Under the pieces are notes generated by a model. It had not been told where the DNA came from, made no database searches, and was given only the letters and a program-made list of their open reading frames with translations. Positions 1 through 7,276 of a stretch of DNA of 64,000 nt are shown piece by piece (the stretch's first letter is position 1; each line of letters begins with the position of its first letter). Origin of the DNA: Mesorhizobium sophorae (lineage in GTDB: Bacteria > Pseudomonadota > Alphaproteobacteria > Rhizobiales > Rhizobiaceae); the NCBI RefSeq assembly GCF_002270415.1, contig NZ_NNRI01000008.1:124001-188000 (forward strand). The letters run 5' to 3'. The position numbers were made by a program, and so were the translations under genes.

Positions 1-336
1 GCCTTGCAGGCGGAAGAGATGAAGCAGCTGCAGGCCGGTATCGACCAGCGCATGAAGGCGCTGGAGGAGAAGCGGGCCGAATACGAGACCTGGTTGAAGC
101 GGCGCGAGGTTTTCCTGGCCCGGGCCGAAGACGGCGTCGTCCAGATCTATGCCGGCATGAAGCCCGACGCCGCCGCCGAGCGACTGGCCATCGTCAACGC
201 CGACCTGGCGGCGGCCATATTGATGAAGCTCGATTCACGCAAGGCGAGCGTCATCCTCAACGAAATGGACCAGAAGGCGGCGGCAACGCTCACCGGCATC
301 ATGGCCAGCGCAGCCCGAAGGGTAGATCCGTCATGA
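1..336 (+). CDS. motE: MotE-family flagellar protein, C-terminal part (5' end outside window)
   Basis: The reading frame is open from the first base, so this is the C-terminal ~110 residues of a longer protein. A charged, probably coiled-coil stretch (residues ~1-45) is followed by a small helical domain with AAERLAIVNADLAAAILMKL and ILNEMD, the pattern of the MgtE N-terminal-like domain found in MotE proteins. In rhizobia MotE is a periplasmic chaperone thought to stabilise MotC, and its gene lies just before flgH. The stop overlaps the flgH start as ATGA, so the two are probably coupled. The family call is good; the missing N-terminus, expected to hold a signal peptide, cannot be checked. 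Confidence 0.8.
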   Translation, partial: ALQAEEMKQLQAGIDQRMKALEEKRAEYETWLKRREVFLARAEDGVVQIYAGMKPDAAAERLAIVNADLAAAILMKLDSRKASVILNEMDQKAAATLTGIMASAARRVDPS

Positions 337-1040
337 TCCGCAAGTTGCTCGTCGTGTGCGCGGTCGCCGGGCTGTCCGGTTGCGGGACCAACCTGAAGGA
401 GGTCGGCAAGGAGCCGGCTTTGTCCCCGGTCGGCTCCGGCATCGACGGCGGCAACACCTCGTCCCTCTATCGCTATCCGCAAACGCCGCCCACGCCGGTC
501 AAGAAATTCTCCTTGTGGGATGACCGCCAGAGCCGGCTGTTCACCGACCCGCGGGCGCTGTCGCAGGGCGACATCCTGACCGTCAAGATCAAGATCAACG
601 ACAGGGCCAACTTCAAGAACCAGAACGACAGGAGCCGCACCGCCAACCGCAAGCTCGGCTACGACCTCAGCGCGCAGTGGGACAAGTGGAGCACCGCCGG
701 CAAGGGCGCCGGCGCTCTCACCTCCACCACGGACACGACGGCCGACGGCGAGATCAAGCGCTCGGAAACGCTTGAACTCAATGTCGCGGCCATCGTCACC
801 GATGTCCTGCCGAACGGCAATTTGATGATCACGGGATCGCAGGAAGTGCGCGTCAATGCCGAGCTCAGGGTGTTGACCCTCGCCGGTATCGTGCGGCCGG
901 CCGATATCGGCGCCGAGAACACCATTCCCTACGAACGCATCGCCGAAGCGCGCATCTCCTACGGCGGGCGCGGCCGCATCACCGAGGTCCAGCAACCTGC
1001 CTACGGCCAGCAGATTCTCGACCAGGTCCTTCCGTTCTAG
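333..1040 (+). CDS. flgH: Flagellar L-ring protein FlgH
   Basis: FlgH forms the outer-membrane L-ring around the flagellar rod. The 235-residue product starts with a lipoprotein signal ending in LSGC, with Cys17 the expected lipidation site. It then shows family hallmarks: SLWDDRQSRLFTDPRALSQGDILTV at about 55-80, and near the C-terminus a segment with NTIPYERIAEARISYGGRG followed by a stretch matching VQQPAYGQQILDQVLPF. Length is normal for the family. It overlaps motE by four bases (ATGA) and is followed after 19 bp by fliL, in the usual rhizobial order. Confidence 0.96.
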   Translation: MIRKLLVVCAVAGLSGCGTNLKEVGKEPALSPVGSGIDGGNTSSLYRYPQTPPTPVKKFSLWDDRQSRLFTDPRALSQGDILTVKIKINDRANFKNQNDRSRTANRKLGYDLSAQWDKWSTAGKGAGALTSTTDTTADGEIKRSETLELNVAAIVTDVLPNGNLMITGSQEVRVNAELRVLTLAGIVRPADIGAENTIPYERIAEARISYGGRGRITEVQQPAYGQQILDQVLPF

Positions 1041-1059
1041 GATTGGGGAACACGGCACC

Positions 1060-1554
1060 GTGGCAAACGTCGAACAGGTCCAGCCGCGCAAGGGTCCCTC
1101 CTTTGCCATCCAGGCCGTCATGCTGCTGGTTGTGACGGCGGCCGCCATCGGCATGGGCTGGGTGTCCGGCGGCTATCTCAAGGGCGTCGGGGCACCGGCG
1201 TCGGTGCCGGTCGCGCCCGAGAACGAAGGCAAGACCGCGGAGCCCGCCGCAGCCGGTGAGCCAGGCATGGGGCCGACGCTCGTCGTGCTGGCGCCGATCA
1301 CCACCAACATCGCCTCGCCCGCCGATACCTGGATCAGAATGGAAGCGTCCGTCGTCTATGACGGGCCGCAGCCCCAATCCATGTCGGATGACATCCACCA
1401 GGACCTTCTGGCCCTGGTGCGCACCTTGAAGATGCATCAGATCGAGGGTGCCAGCGGTTACCAGCACCTGAAGGCCGATCTCGAGGAACGCGCCTCGATC
1501 CGAAGCCAGGGTCACGCCAAGCAGATTCTTATCAGGACATTGCTGCTCGAATGA
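1060..1554 (+). CDS. fliL: Flagellar basal body-associated protein FliL
   Basis: FliL is a single-pass inner-membrane protein that surrounds stators at the basal body and supports torque. This 164-residue product has one membrane helix at about 14-38 and a periplasmic domain with the family patterns LAPITTNIASPADTWIRMEASV and, at the end, a segment leading to ILIRTLLLE. The start is GTG. The stop overlaps the fliP ATG (ATGA), so it belongs to the flgH-fliL-fliP run. A second, more divergent FliL-like gene lies at 31923-32438. Confidence 0.93.
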   Translation: MANVEQVQPRKGPSFAIQAVMLLVVTAAAIGMGWVSGGYLKGVGAPASVPVAPENEGKTAEPAAAGEPGMGPTLVVLAPITTNIASPADTWIRMEASVVYDGPQPQSMSDDIHQDLLALVRTLKMHQIEGASGYQHLKADLEERASIRSQGHAKQILIRTLLLE

Positions 1555-2282
1555 GAAAGTTCCTTCTCGCCACGGCGATGATCGCCGCCGCCACCTCCGT
1601 CGCGGCGGCGCAGCAACTCGATCTCGGTGGCATCGGCAAGGCCGATGGCACCACCGTCGGCTACATCATCCAGATGTTCGGCTTGCTGACGGTGCTGTCG
1701 GTGGCACCGGGCTTGCTGATCATGGTGACGAGCTTCACCCGTTTCGTCATCGCCTTCTCGATCCTGCGCGCCGGCATCGGCCTGCAGTCGACGCCCGCCA
1801 ACCTCATTCTCATTTCACTGTCGCTGTTCATGACCTTCTATGTCATGGCGCCGACCTTCGACCAGGCCTGGAACACCGGCGTCAAGCCGCTGATGGACAA
1901 CCAGATCACCCAGACCGTAGCCTTCGACAAGATTTCGGATCCATTCCGTACCTTCATGCTGCGCAATGTGCGCGACAAGGATTTCGACCTCTTCGCCGAT
2001 CTCGCCCGCGAGCGCGGCCAAACTGTTTCGCGCGACACCGTCGACCTGCGCATCCTGGTGCCCGCCTTCATGATCTCGGAAATCCGACGCGGCTTCGAGA
2101 TTGGCTTCCTGATCGTGCTGCCATTCCTGGTCATCGACCTGATCGTCGCCACCATCACCATGGCGATGGGCATGATGATGCTGCCGCCGACGGTGGTGTC
2201 GCTGCCGTTCAAGATCCTGTTCTTCGTCCTGATCGACGGCTGGAATCTGCTTGTCGGCAGCCTTGTGCGCTCCTTCAACTGA
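1551..2282 (+). CDS. fliP: Flagellar type III export gate protein FliP
   Basis: FliP is a core subunit of the flagellar export gate, assembling with FliQ (18000-18266) and FliR (24607-25359). The 243-residue protein has a cleavable signal (1-20, ending AAA before QQLD), then hydrophobic segments with the family signatures TSFTRFVIAFSILRAGIGLQ and, near the C-terminus, GFLIVLPFLVIDLIVATIT followed by MGMMMLPP. Length is typical. Its ATG overlaps the fliL stop. A 233-bp gap with the flagellin leader follows, so the upstream operon probably ends here, although no T-rich hairpin is seen directly after the stop. Confidence 0.97.
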   Translation: MRKFLLATAMIAAATSVAAAQQLDLGGIGKADGTTVGYIIQMFGLLTVLSVAPGLLIMVTSFTRFVIAFSILRAGIGLQSTPANLILISLSLFMTFYVMAPTFDQAWNTGVKPLMDNQITQTVAFDKISDPFRTFMLRNVRDKDFDLFADLARERGQTVSRDTVDLRILVPAFMISEIRRGFEIGFLIVLPFLVIDLIVATITMAMGMMMLPPTVVSLPFKILFFVLIDGWNLLVGSLVRSFN

Positions 2283-2515
2283 GCGCTGGCAGCTGATCCC
2301 TGGCGGCTGGTCGCTATCGCGGTTCCCCAGCGCAGAATTCAAGCAATATATTTTCGATTAACCGTCCGGTTTAGCCCTTTGGTAGGGACTTGCCCGCATA
2401 TTCGCTCGCAGATGGCGGGTGATCGATTTCGAAGATCATTGGCATGATGCCGCACCGTCATACCGGGAGGCCCGGTATGTCAAAAAAACACCTGTAAAAT
2501 CAAGGTACGAGTACC
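2283..2515 (+). promoter_or_regulatory. Leader and promoter region of the first flagellin gene
   Basis: This 233-bp gap separates fliP from the first flagellin gene. It is visibly more AT-rich than its flanks and must hold the flagellin promoter. At 2347-2363 there is a degenerate CtrA-like arrangement, TATA-N7-TTAACC. A perfect 9-bp hairpin sits at 2459-2479 (separate entry), followed by an A-run and then the start region. I cannot assign a -35/-10 pair with confidence. Confidence 0.5.
2459..2479 (+). promoter_or_regulatory. Hairpin in the flagellin 5' leader
   Basis: CATACCGGG and CCCGGTATG form a perfect 9-bp stem around the 3-nt loop AGG, ending 36 nt before the flagellin ATG. It is followed by TCAAAAAAAC rather than a T-run, so it is not a plus-strand terminator. 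In Caulobacter, FlbT acts on the flagellin mRNA leader, and flbT is present here (17127-17570). A role as FlbT target or stability element is inference. Confidence 0.5.
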
Positions 2516-3517
2516 ATGTCCAGCATCATGACGAACTCCGCCGCGTTGACGGCTCTGCAGAGCCTTAACGCCACCAGCAAATCCCTCCAGGACACCCAGG
2601 CCCGCATCTCGACCGGTTACCGCGTTTCGCAGGCCTCGGACAACGCCGCCTATTGGTCGATCGCCACCACGATGCGCTCCGACAACCAGGCAATGTCCAC
2701 CGTTTCGGACGCACTCGGCCTCGGCGCTTCGAAGGTCGACACCGCCTACACCGGCATGAACAGCGCGATCTCCACCATCAACCAGATCAAGGCCAAGCTG
2801 CTGGCATCCTACGGCCAGACGGACGCCTCGAAGGAAAAGACCCAGGTCGAAATCGCCGCCCTTCAGGACCAGATGAAGTCCTTTGCCACCGGCGCCACCT
2901 TCTCAGGCACCAACATGCTGTCCGTAGACAGCGGCGCAACAGCCACGACAGCGGCCGATGTGAAGATCCTTTCGGCCTTCAACCGTGACGCCGCCGGTGC
3001 GTCTTCGATCTCGACGATCGACGTCAAGGTGGAAAACATCAAGCTCTATGAAGCTGGCACCACCGCGACACTCAACAAGGGTATCCTGGACTCGCAGCGC
3101 ACGGGCTCCACCGGTGTGGCCACCCTCACGGCCGTTGCCGTGACCCTGGGCGCCGCCGCAACGGCCACCGACACCTACTCAGCCGCCAGCCTGAAGATCT
3201 TCGACACCGCAACGGGCAAAGCCGCGGGCGACGATCAGATCAAGCAGATGATGACCGTCATCGACTCCGCGCTCGCCGACATGACCAACGCCGCCACCAC
3301 GCTCGGCGCCGCCAAGAGCAGTATCGACCTGCAGAAGACCTTCACCTCCGACCTGATGGACTCCATCGATCGCGGTGTCGGCCAGCTCGTCGATGCCGAC
3401 ATGAACAAGGAATCGACCCGTCTGCAGGCCCTGCAGGTCCAGCAGCAGCTCGGCGTCCAGGCGCTGTCGATCGCCAACGGTTCGTCGCAGTCGATCCTGT
3501 CGCTCTTCCGCGGCTAA
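2516..3517 (+). CDS. flaA: Flagellin (first copy)
   Basis: Structural subunit of the flagellar filament, exported through the flagellar type III apparatus. The 333-residue product has the conserved flagellin N-terminus (MTNSAALTALQSL, then ISTGYRVSQASDNAAYWSIA) and the conserved C-terminus (RLQALQVQQQLGVQALSIAN, ending SILSLFRG). The middle, about 140-230, is variable and low in complexity, as expected for the surface-exposed part. It begins with ATG behind a long leader and has its own terminator. It is clearly paralogous to the flagellin at 3797-4864; the ends are nearly identical and the centres differ. The symbol follows rhizobial usage; which fla letter applies is not certain. Confidence 0.96.
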   Translation: MSSIMTNSAALTALQSLNATSKSLQDTQARISTGYRVSQASDNAAYWSIATTMRSDNQAMSTVSDALGLGASKVDTAYTGMNSAISTINQIKAKLLASYGQTDASKEKTQVEIAALQDQMKSFATGATFSGTNMLSVDSGATATTAADVKILSAFNRDAAGASSISTIDVKVENIKLYEAGTTATLNKGILDSQRTGSTGVATLTAVAVTLGAAATATDTYSAASLKIFDTATGKAAGDDQIKQMMTVIDSALADMTNAATTLGAAKSSIDLQKTFTSDLMDSIDRGVGQLVDADMNKESTRLQALQVQQQLGVQALSIANGSSQSILSLFRG

Positions 3518-3547
3518 TCGCCTTCGCCTGATCACAGTTCGCACTAA

Positions 3548-3585
3548 AAATCGGGCCGCGCCAAAAGCGCGGCCCGATTTGCGTT
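3548..3585 (+). terminator. Rho-independent terminator of the first flagellin gene
   Basis: A perfect 14-bp stem (3548-3561 with 3567-3580, built on CGGGCCGCGC / GCGCGGCCCG) with loop CAAAA begins 31 bp after the flagellin stop and ends in ATTT plus a T-rich stretch. It is almost the same as the terminator after the second flagellin gene. Confidence 0.9.
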
Positions 3586-3647
3586 TGCTCGACTTGCCTT
3601 TGCAAGCCTCGCACAATGCTCGTTCCTTAACTCTCAAAGGCCAGCTT

Positions 3648-3687
3648 TTAACAGGCTGTTAACCATGCCGCGCTAGTTATGGTTAAC
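3648..3687 (+). promoter_or_regulatory. CtrA-type binding site and inverted half-site upstream of the second flagellin gene
   Basis: TTAA at 3648-3651 and TTAA at 3659-3662 are separated by exactly seven bases, and the second continues as TTAACCAT. This matches the alphaproteobacterial CtrA consensus TTAA-N7-TTAA and its TTAACCAT half-site form. A second half-site in the opposite orientation, ATGGTTAAC at 3679-3687, pairs with GTTAACCAT at 3658-3666 as a 9-bp inverted repeat with a 12-bp spacer. The site is about 110-150 bp before the flagellin start. The match is seen; regulation by CtrA is inferred. Confidence 0.65.
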
Positions 3688-3752
3688 CAACAGCTTACGA
3701 CCGTTGGCGAATCGGTCCGACCGGCACGATGCCACCCGTTGAACAGGCCTGT

Positions 3753-3779
3753 CCGGCATGTCTGAGCATGTCGGTTTTT
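3753..3779 (+). promoter_or_regulatory. Hairpin plus T-run directly before the second flagellin ribosome site
   Basis: CCGGCATG (3753-3760) pairs with CATGTCGG (3767-3774) with one G-U pair and a 6-nt loop, and TTTTT follows at 3775-3779. The Shine-Dalgarno AAAAGGAG begins right after it. The shape is that of a weak terminator or a leader hairpin, so it could attenuate transcription or be bound by a leader regulator such as FlbT. Function is inference. Confidence 0.45.
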
Positions 3780-3796
3780 GAAAAGGAGCGACTTTC

Positions 3797-4864
3797 TTGG
3801 CGAGCATCATGACAAACGCTGCGGCGTTAACCGCACTTCAAAGCCTCAGCGCCACCAACAAGTCGCTCGAACAGACGCAGGCTCGCATCTCGACGGGCTA
3901 TCGGGTCTCGCAGGCCTCGGACAACGCCGCCTACTGGTCGATCGCCACCACGATGCGCTCGGACAACTCGGCCCTGTCGACGGTGCAGGATGCGCTCGGC
4001 CTCGGCGCCTCGAAAGTCGACACCGCCTACACCGGCATGAACAATGTGCTGACCACGATCGGCCAGATCAAGACCAAGCTGCTTTCGACCGTCGGCCAGA
4101 CGGATGCCGCCAAGGCAAAAACCCAGACCGAGATCAATGCGCTTCAGGCGCAGATGAAGTCCTTTGCCGATGCGGCGACCTTCTCCGGCTCGAATTTCCT
4201 TGCGGTGACCTCCAAGCAGACTGCCGCCCCCAATGACGGCGTCCAGGCCGACTCCCAGATCGTGTCCTCGTTCAATCGCTCCTCGTCGGGCGCCGTCTCG
4301 ATCGGAACGATCGACATCGATGTCGAGGGCACCAAGCTTTTCGACTACGGCCTTGCCACCGAGGTCAAGAACCGCGGCACCCTCGATCGCCAGACTTCGA
4401 TTTATGCCACGGGAGCCGCCCAGACCCTGTATGACAACGCCTATGCGACCGCGCTCGCTGGCGGAGCAACGGACATCGCGGCAAACACCGCTGGCCAGGC
4501 AGCGGCGGGAGCGGTCGTCCCCAAGGTCGACAACATCTCCGCCTACAACCTCGACATCACCGCGGCCGGCGTAACCGACGACATCATCACCCAGATGGTG
4601 ACCAGGATCGACAAGGTCATGGCGCAGTTGACCGATTCCGCAACCATCCTCGGTTCGGCCAAGAGCAGCATCGACCTGCAGAAGACCTTCACCCAGAGCC
4701 TGATGGATTCCATCGACCGTGGTGTCGGCCAGCTCGTCGATGCCGACATGAACAAAGAATCGACGCGGCTCCAGGCGCTGCAGGTTCAGCAGCAGCTCGG
4801 CATCCAGTCGCTGTCGATCGCCAACAGCGCTTCGCAGAGCATCCTGTCGCTGTTCAAGAACTAG
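3797..4864 (+). CDS. Flagellin (second copy)
   Basis: A second filament subunit, 355 residues. Its ends match the first flagellin closely (ISTGYRVSQASDNAAYWSIA near the N-terminus; LQALQVQQQLGIQSLSIAN, SILSLFKN at the end), while the central region differs and is about 20 residues longer. The start is TTG: it aligns with the ATG of the first copy, giving MASIMTNAAALTALQ, and AAAAGGAG lies 8 nt upstream. A later ATG at 3808 would remove conserved residues. The gene has its own CtrA-type site, leader hairpin and terminator, so it is probably regulated apart from the first copy. Confidence 0.95.
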   Translation: MASIMTNAAALTALQSLSATNKSLEQTQARISTGYRVSQASDNAAYWSIATTMRSDNSALSTVQDALGLGASKVDTAYTGMNNVLTTIGQIKTKLLSTVGQTDAAKAKTQTEINALQAQMKSFADAATFSGSNFLAVTSKQTAAPNDGVQADSQIVSSFNRSSSGAVSIGTIDIDVEGTKLFDYGLATEVKNRGTLDRQTSIYATGAAQTLYDNAYATALAGGATDIAANTAGQAAAGAVVPKVDNISAYNLDITAAGVTDDIITQMVTRIDKVMAQLTDSATILGSAKSSIDLQKTFTQSLMDSIDRGVGQLVDADMNKESTRLQALQVQQQLGIQSLSIANSASQSILSLFKN

Positions 4865-4906
4865 TCGCGGGCGTCACCGGCGCCCTCCTTTTCGCACTCC
4901 GATTAA

Positions 4907-4940
4907 CGGGCCGCGCCGCAAGCGCGGCCCGATTTCATTT
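4907..4940 (+). terminator. Rho-independent terminator of the second flagellin gene
   Basis: CGGGCCGCGC (4907-4916) pairs perfectly with GCGCGGCCCG (4922-4931) around CGCAA, and ATTTCATTTT follows. The stem core and the GATTT after it are identical to those of the first flagellin's terminator. Confidence 0.9.
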
Positions 4941-4999
4941 TCGCACAAGCTTCGAAGACTACTGTTCCGGCGGACAGTCATGCTGGGAGTCGTCGAACC

Positions 5000-6646
5000 G
5001 TGCCGGAACAGATCCAGAGCATCATCTCGAATCTTCGCGGCTTTGGCGTGAAGCGCCTTGCCATGCTGGCTGGCATCGCCGTTCTGGTGATGGGCGTCAT
5101 CGGCATCGCCTCGGTCTATCTCAACCGTCCCGCCTACGACACGCTCTATGTCGGTCTCGACCGCGCCGACGTGAACCAGATCGGCCTCGTGCTGGGCGAA
5201 GCCGGCATCGGCTTCGATGTCGGCGCCGACGGAACCTCGGTGCTGGTGCCGGCCGGCACCACCGCGCAGGCGCGCATGCTGCTTGCCGAAAAGGGCCTGC
5301 CGACCAGCGCCAATGCCGGCTACGAACTGTTCGACAATGTCGGCTCGCTCGGCCTCACCTCCTTCATGCAGCAGATCACCCGCGTGCGCGCGCTGGAAGG
5401 CGAGATCGCCCGCACCATCCAGTCGATTTCAGGCATCAAGGCGGCGCGCGTCCACATCGTCATGTCCGAACGCGCCAATTTCCGCCGCGACGAACAGCAG
5501 CCTTCGGCATCGGTGGTCATCCGCTACGCCGGCATCGACGCCGAGAAGAGCGCCATGTCGATCCGCCATCTCGTCGCCGCCGCTGTCCCCGGCCTGTCGG
5601 CCGACAAGGTGACCGTGCTCGATTCCAGCGGCAATCTGCTGGCCGCTGGCGATGATCCTTCCAACACCAGCGCCGCCCGTACGCTCGGCGTCGAGCAGAC
5701 CGTCGAGGCGCAGATCGGCGACAACATCCGCCGTGCGCTGACGGCCTATCTCGGCCCTGACAACTTCCGCGCCAGCGTCAAGGCCGAGGTCAACACCGAC
5801 ACCCGCCAGACGGAAGAAACCATTTTCGATCCGAATTCGCGCGTCGAGCGCTCGGTGCAGTCGGTGCGCGCCAACGAAAACAACAACCAGAAGCAGGCCT
5901 CGACCCTAGCCAGTGTCGAGCAGAACCTGCCCGAGACCCAGGCAACCGCCACCGACGGTCCGCAATCCTCCTCGCAGAACGACCGCAAGGAAGAGATCAC
6001 CAACTACGAGATCAACTCGAAGAAGATCGCCACCGTCTCCAACGGCTACACCGTCACCAAGATGTCGATCGCCGTCGTCGTCAACCAGCAACGCCTGGTG
6101 ACCATCCTCGGCAAGGACGCCACGCCGGAGCAGATTGCCAAGCGCGTCGCCGAGATCCAGAAGATGGTGACCTCGGCCACCGGCTTCGACGACAAGCGCG
6201 GCGACGTCATCGACGTCTCGGCGGTCGAGTTCATCGACGGGCTGGACGGCGAGGCGATCCCGCAGGCTGGGATGCTCGATTCTATCGGCCAGCATGCCGG
6301 CACGCTGATCAACGCCGGCGCCTTCATCGTCGTGGTGTTCCTGGTCGCCTTCTTCGGCCTGCGGCCGATGGCGGCGGCGCTGACGGCAAAGGCGACGCCG
6401 GCCCTGGCAGGCCCCAGCTACGAAGACGTCCAGCGCTCGCTACCGACACCCGAAGCAAGTGCAAACACCGAAAGCGCTGGCGTCGGCGCCTTACCCGGTG
6501 CGCGCCCCGGTCCGACACCGCTCGACGATCTTCGCCAGAAGATCAGGCCGGCGCCGCAGGAGCGGCTTGCCCGAATGGTCGACCTCAACGAGGAGCGCAC
6601 CGCGCAGATCCTGCGCAAATGGGCCGCTCAGGAAGTCGCGGCCTAA
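5000..6646 (+). CDS. fliF: Flagellar MS-ring protein FliF
   Basis: FliF forms the MS-ring in the inner membrane, the platform for rod, export apparatus and C-ring. The 548-residue protein has a membrane helix at about 18-42, the YscJ/FliF ring-building domain (NRPAYDTLYVGLDRADVNQI; TSFMQQITRVRALEGEIART), the FliF-type domain with the VNQQRL motif, a second helix at about 432-455, and a C-terminal FliG-binding tail (VDLNEERTAQILRKWAAQE). The start is GTG. In rhizobia the fliF promoter is a target of FtcR/Rem, whose gene is here at 12197; I found no obvious shared motif in the 135-bp upstream region. Confidence 0.97.
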   Translation: MPEQIQSIISNLRGFGVKRLAMLAGIAVLVMGVIGIASVYLNRPAYDTLYVGLDRADVNQIGLVLGEAGIGFDVGADGTSVLVPAGTTAQARMLLAEKGLPTSANAGYELFDNVGSLGLTSFMQQITRVRALEGEIARTIQSISGIKAARVHIVMSERANFRRDEQQPSASVVIRYAGIDAEKSAMSIRHLVAAAVPGLSADKVTVLDSSGNLLAAGDDPSNTSAARTLGVEQTVEAQIGDNIRRALTAYLGPDNFRASVKAEVNTDTRQTEETIFDPNSRVERSVQSVRANENNNQKQASTLASVEQNLPETQATATDGPQSSSQNDRKEEITNYEINSKKIATVSNGYTVTKMSIAVVVNQQRLVTILGKDATPEQIAKRVAEIQKMVTSATGFDDKRGDVIDVSAVEFIDGLDGEAIPQAGMLDSIGQHAGTLINAGAFIVVVFLVAFFGLRPMAAALTAKATPALAGPSYEDVQRSLPTPEASANTESAGVGALPGARPGPTPLDDLRQKIRPAPQERLARMVDLNEERTAQILRKWAAQEVAA

Positions 6647-6649
6647 ACC

Positions 6650-7276
6650 ATGCCCTCCGTAGCCCTTTTCGACCTTCTGCCTGATTTCGGTACCCGCACG
6701 CAACGTGCCGGTCAGCCCCGGGCCGCGGCCGATCCCGAACACAAGCCAGACGCGCCGGCGCCGCAAGCCGATATCGGCACGCTGATCGCGGAAGCGGTTG
6801 CCCAGGCCGAGGCGGCACTCGATGCACGCCTGTCGATTGCCCATGAAGCCGCGCTCGAAGCCGAACGCCAGGCCAATGCCGAGGAAGCACGGGTATTTCT
6901 CGAAAGCCTCGGCGACGATGTCGGCAAGGCTGTCTCGTTGCGCATCGATGCCATGGAGGCGCGCGTGACCGGGCTGGTCGCCGCCACCGTCGCCCGCATG
7001 ATCGGCGGCATCGTCAGCGACGATCTGCAGAAACGCTCGATCGAGGCGCTTGCCGGCGCGATAGGCGAGGCGGTCGGCGATGCCGAAGCGGTGCGCATCG
7101 CCGTGCGCGGCCCGCTCTCGCTGTTCGAAACGCTGAAGGCATCGCTCGGGCCCCGCGCCGCCAATCTCGACTTCACCGAGACACCAGGCTTCGATCTCAC
7201 GGTCGCCATCGACGAGGCGGTGTTCGAGACGCGCATGGCCGAATGGTCGACGACCCTTTCCGAGGTCCTGGCATGA
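6650..7276 (+). CDS. FliH-like flagellar export protein
   Basis: This 208-residue soluble protein lies 3 bp after fliF and overlaps motB as ATGA. It has a charged, Ala-rich, probably coiled-coil N-terminal half (about 38-85: IGTLIAEAVAQAEAALDAR) and a compact C-terminal half with AIGEAVGDAEAVRIAVRGP, then a Leu-rich segment and GFDLTVAIDEAVFETRMAEW. That layout, ending in an Asp-containing 'ID..v.e.rm.ew...l' segment, is what FliH/YscL stators of the export ATPase FliI show. No other FliH candidate is in the window. Rhizobial databases often leave such genes unnamed. FliH is inferred from position and pattern, not from a strong match. Confidence 0.6.
   Translation: MPSVALFDLLPDFGTRTQRAGQPRAAADPEHKPDAPAPQADIGTLIAEAVAQAEAALDARLSIAHEAALEAERQANAEEARVFLESLGDDVGKAVSLRIDAMEARVTGLVAATVARMIGGIVSDDLQKRSIEALAGAIGEAVGDAEAVRIAVRGPLSLFETLKASLGPRAANLDFTETPGFDLTVAIDEAVFETRMAEWSTTLSEVLA

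Noticed and set aside
3778..4236. An alternative frame from 3778 over the second flagellin gene
   Set aside because: The flagellin frame with the TTG start explains the sequence; the other frame has no family features.
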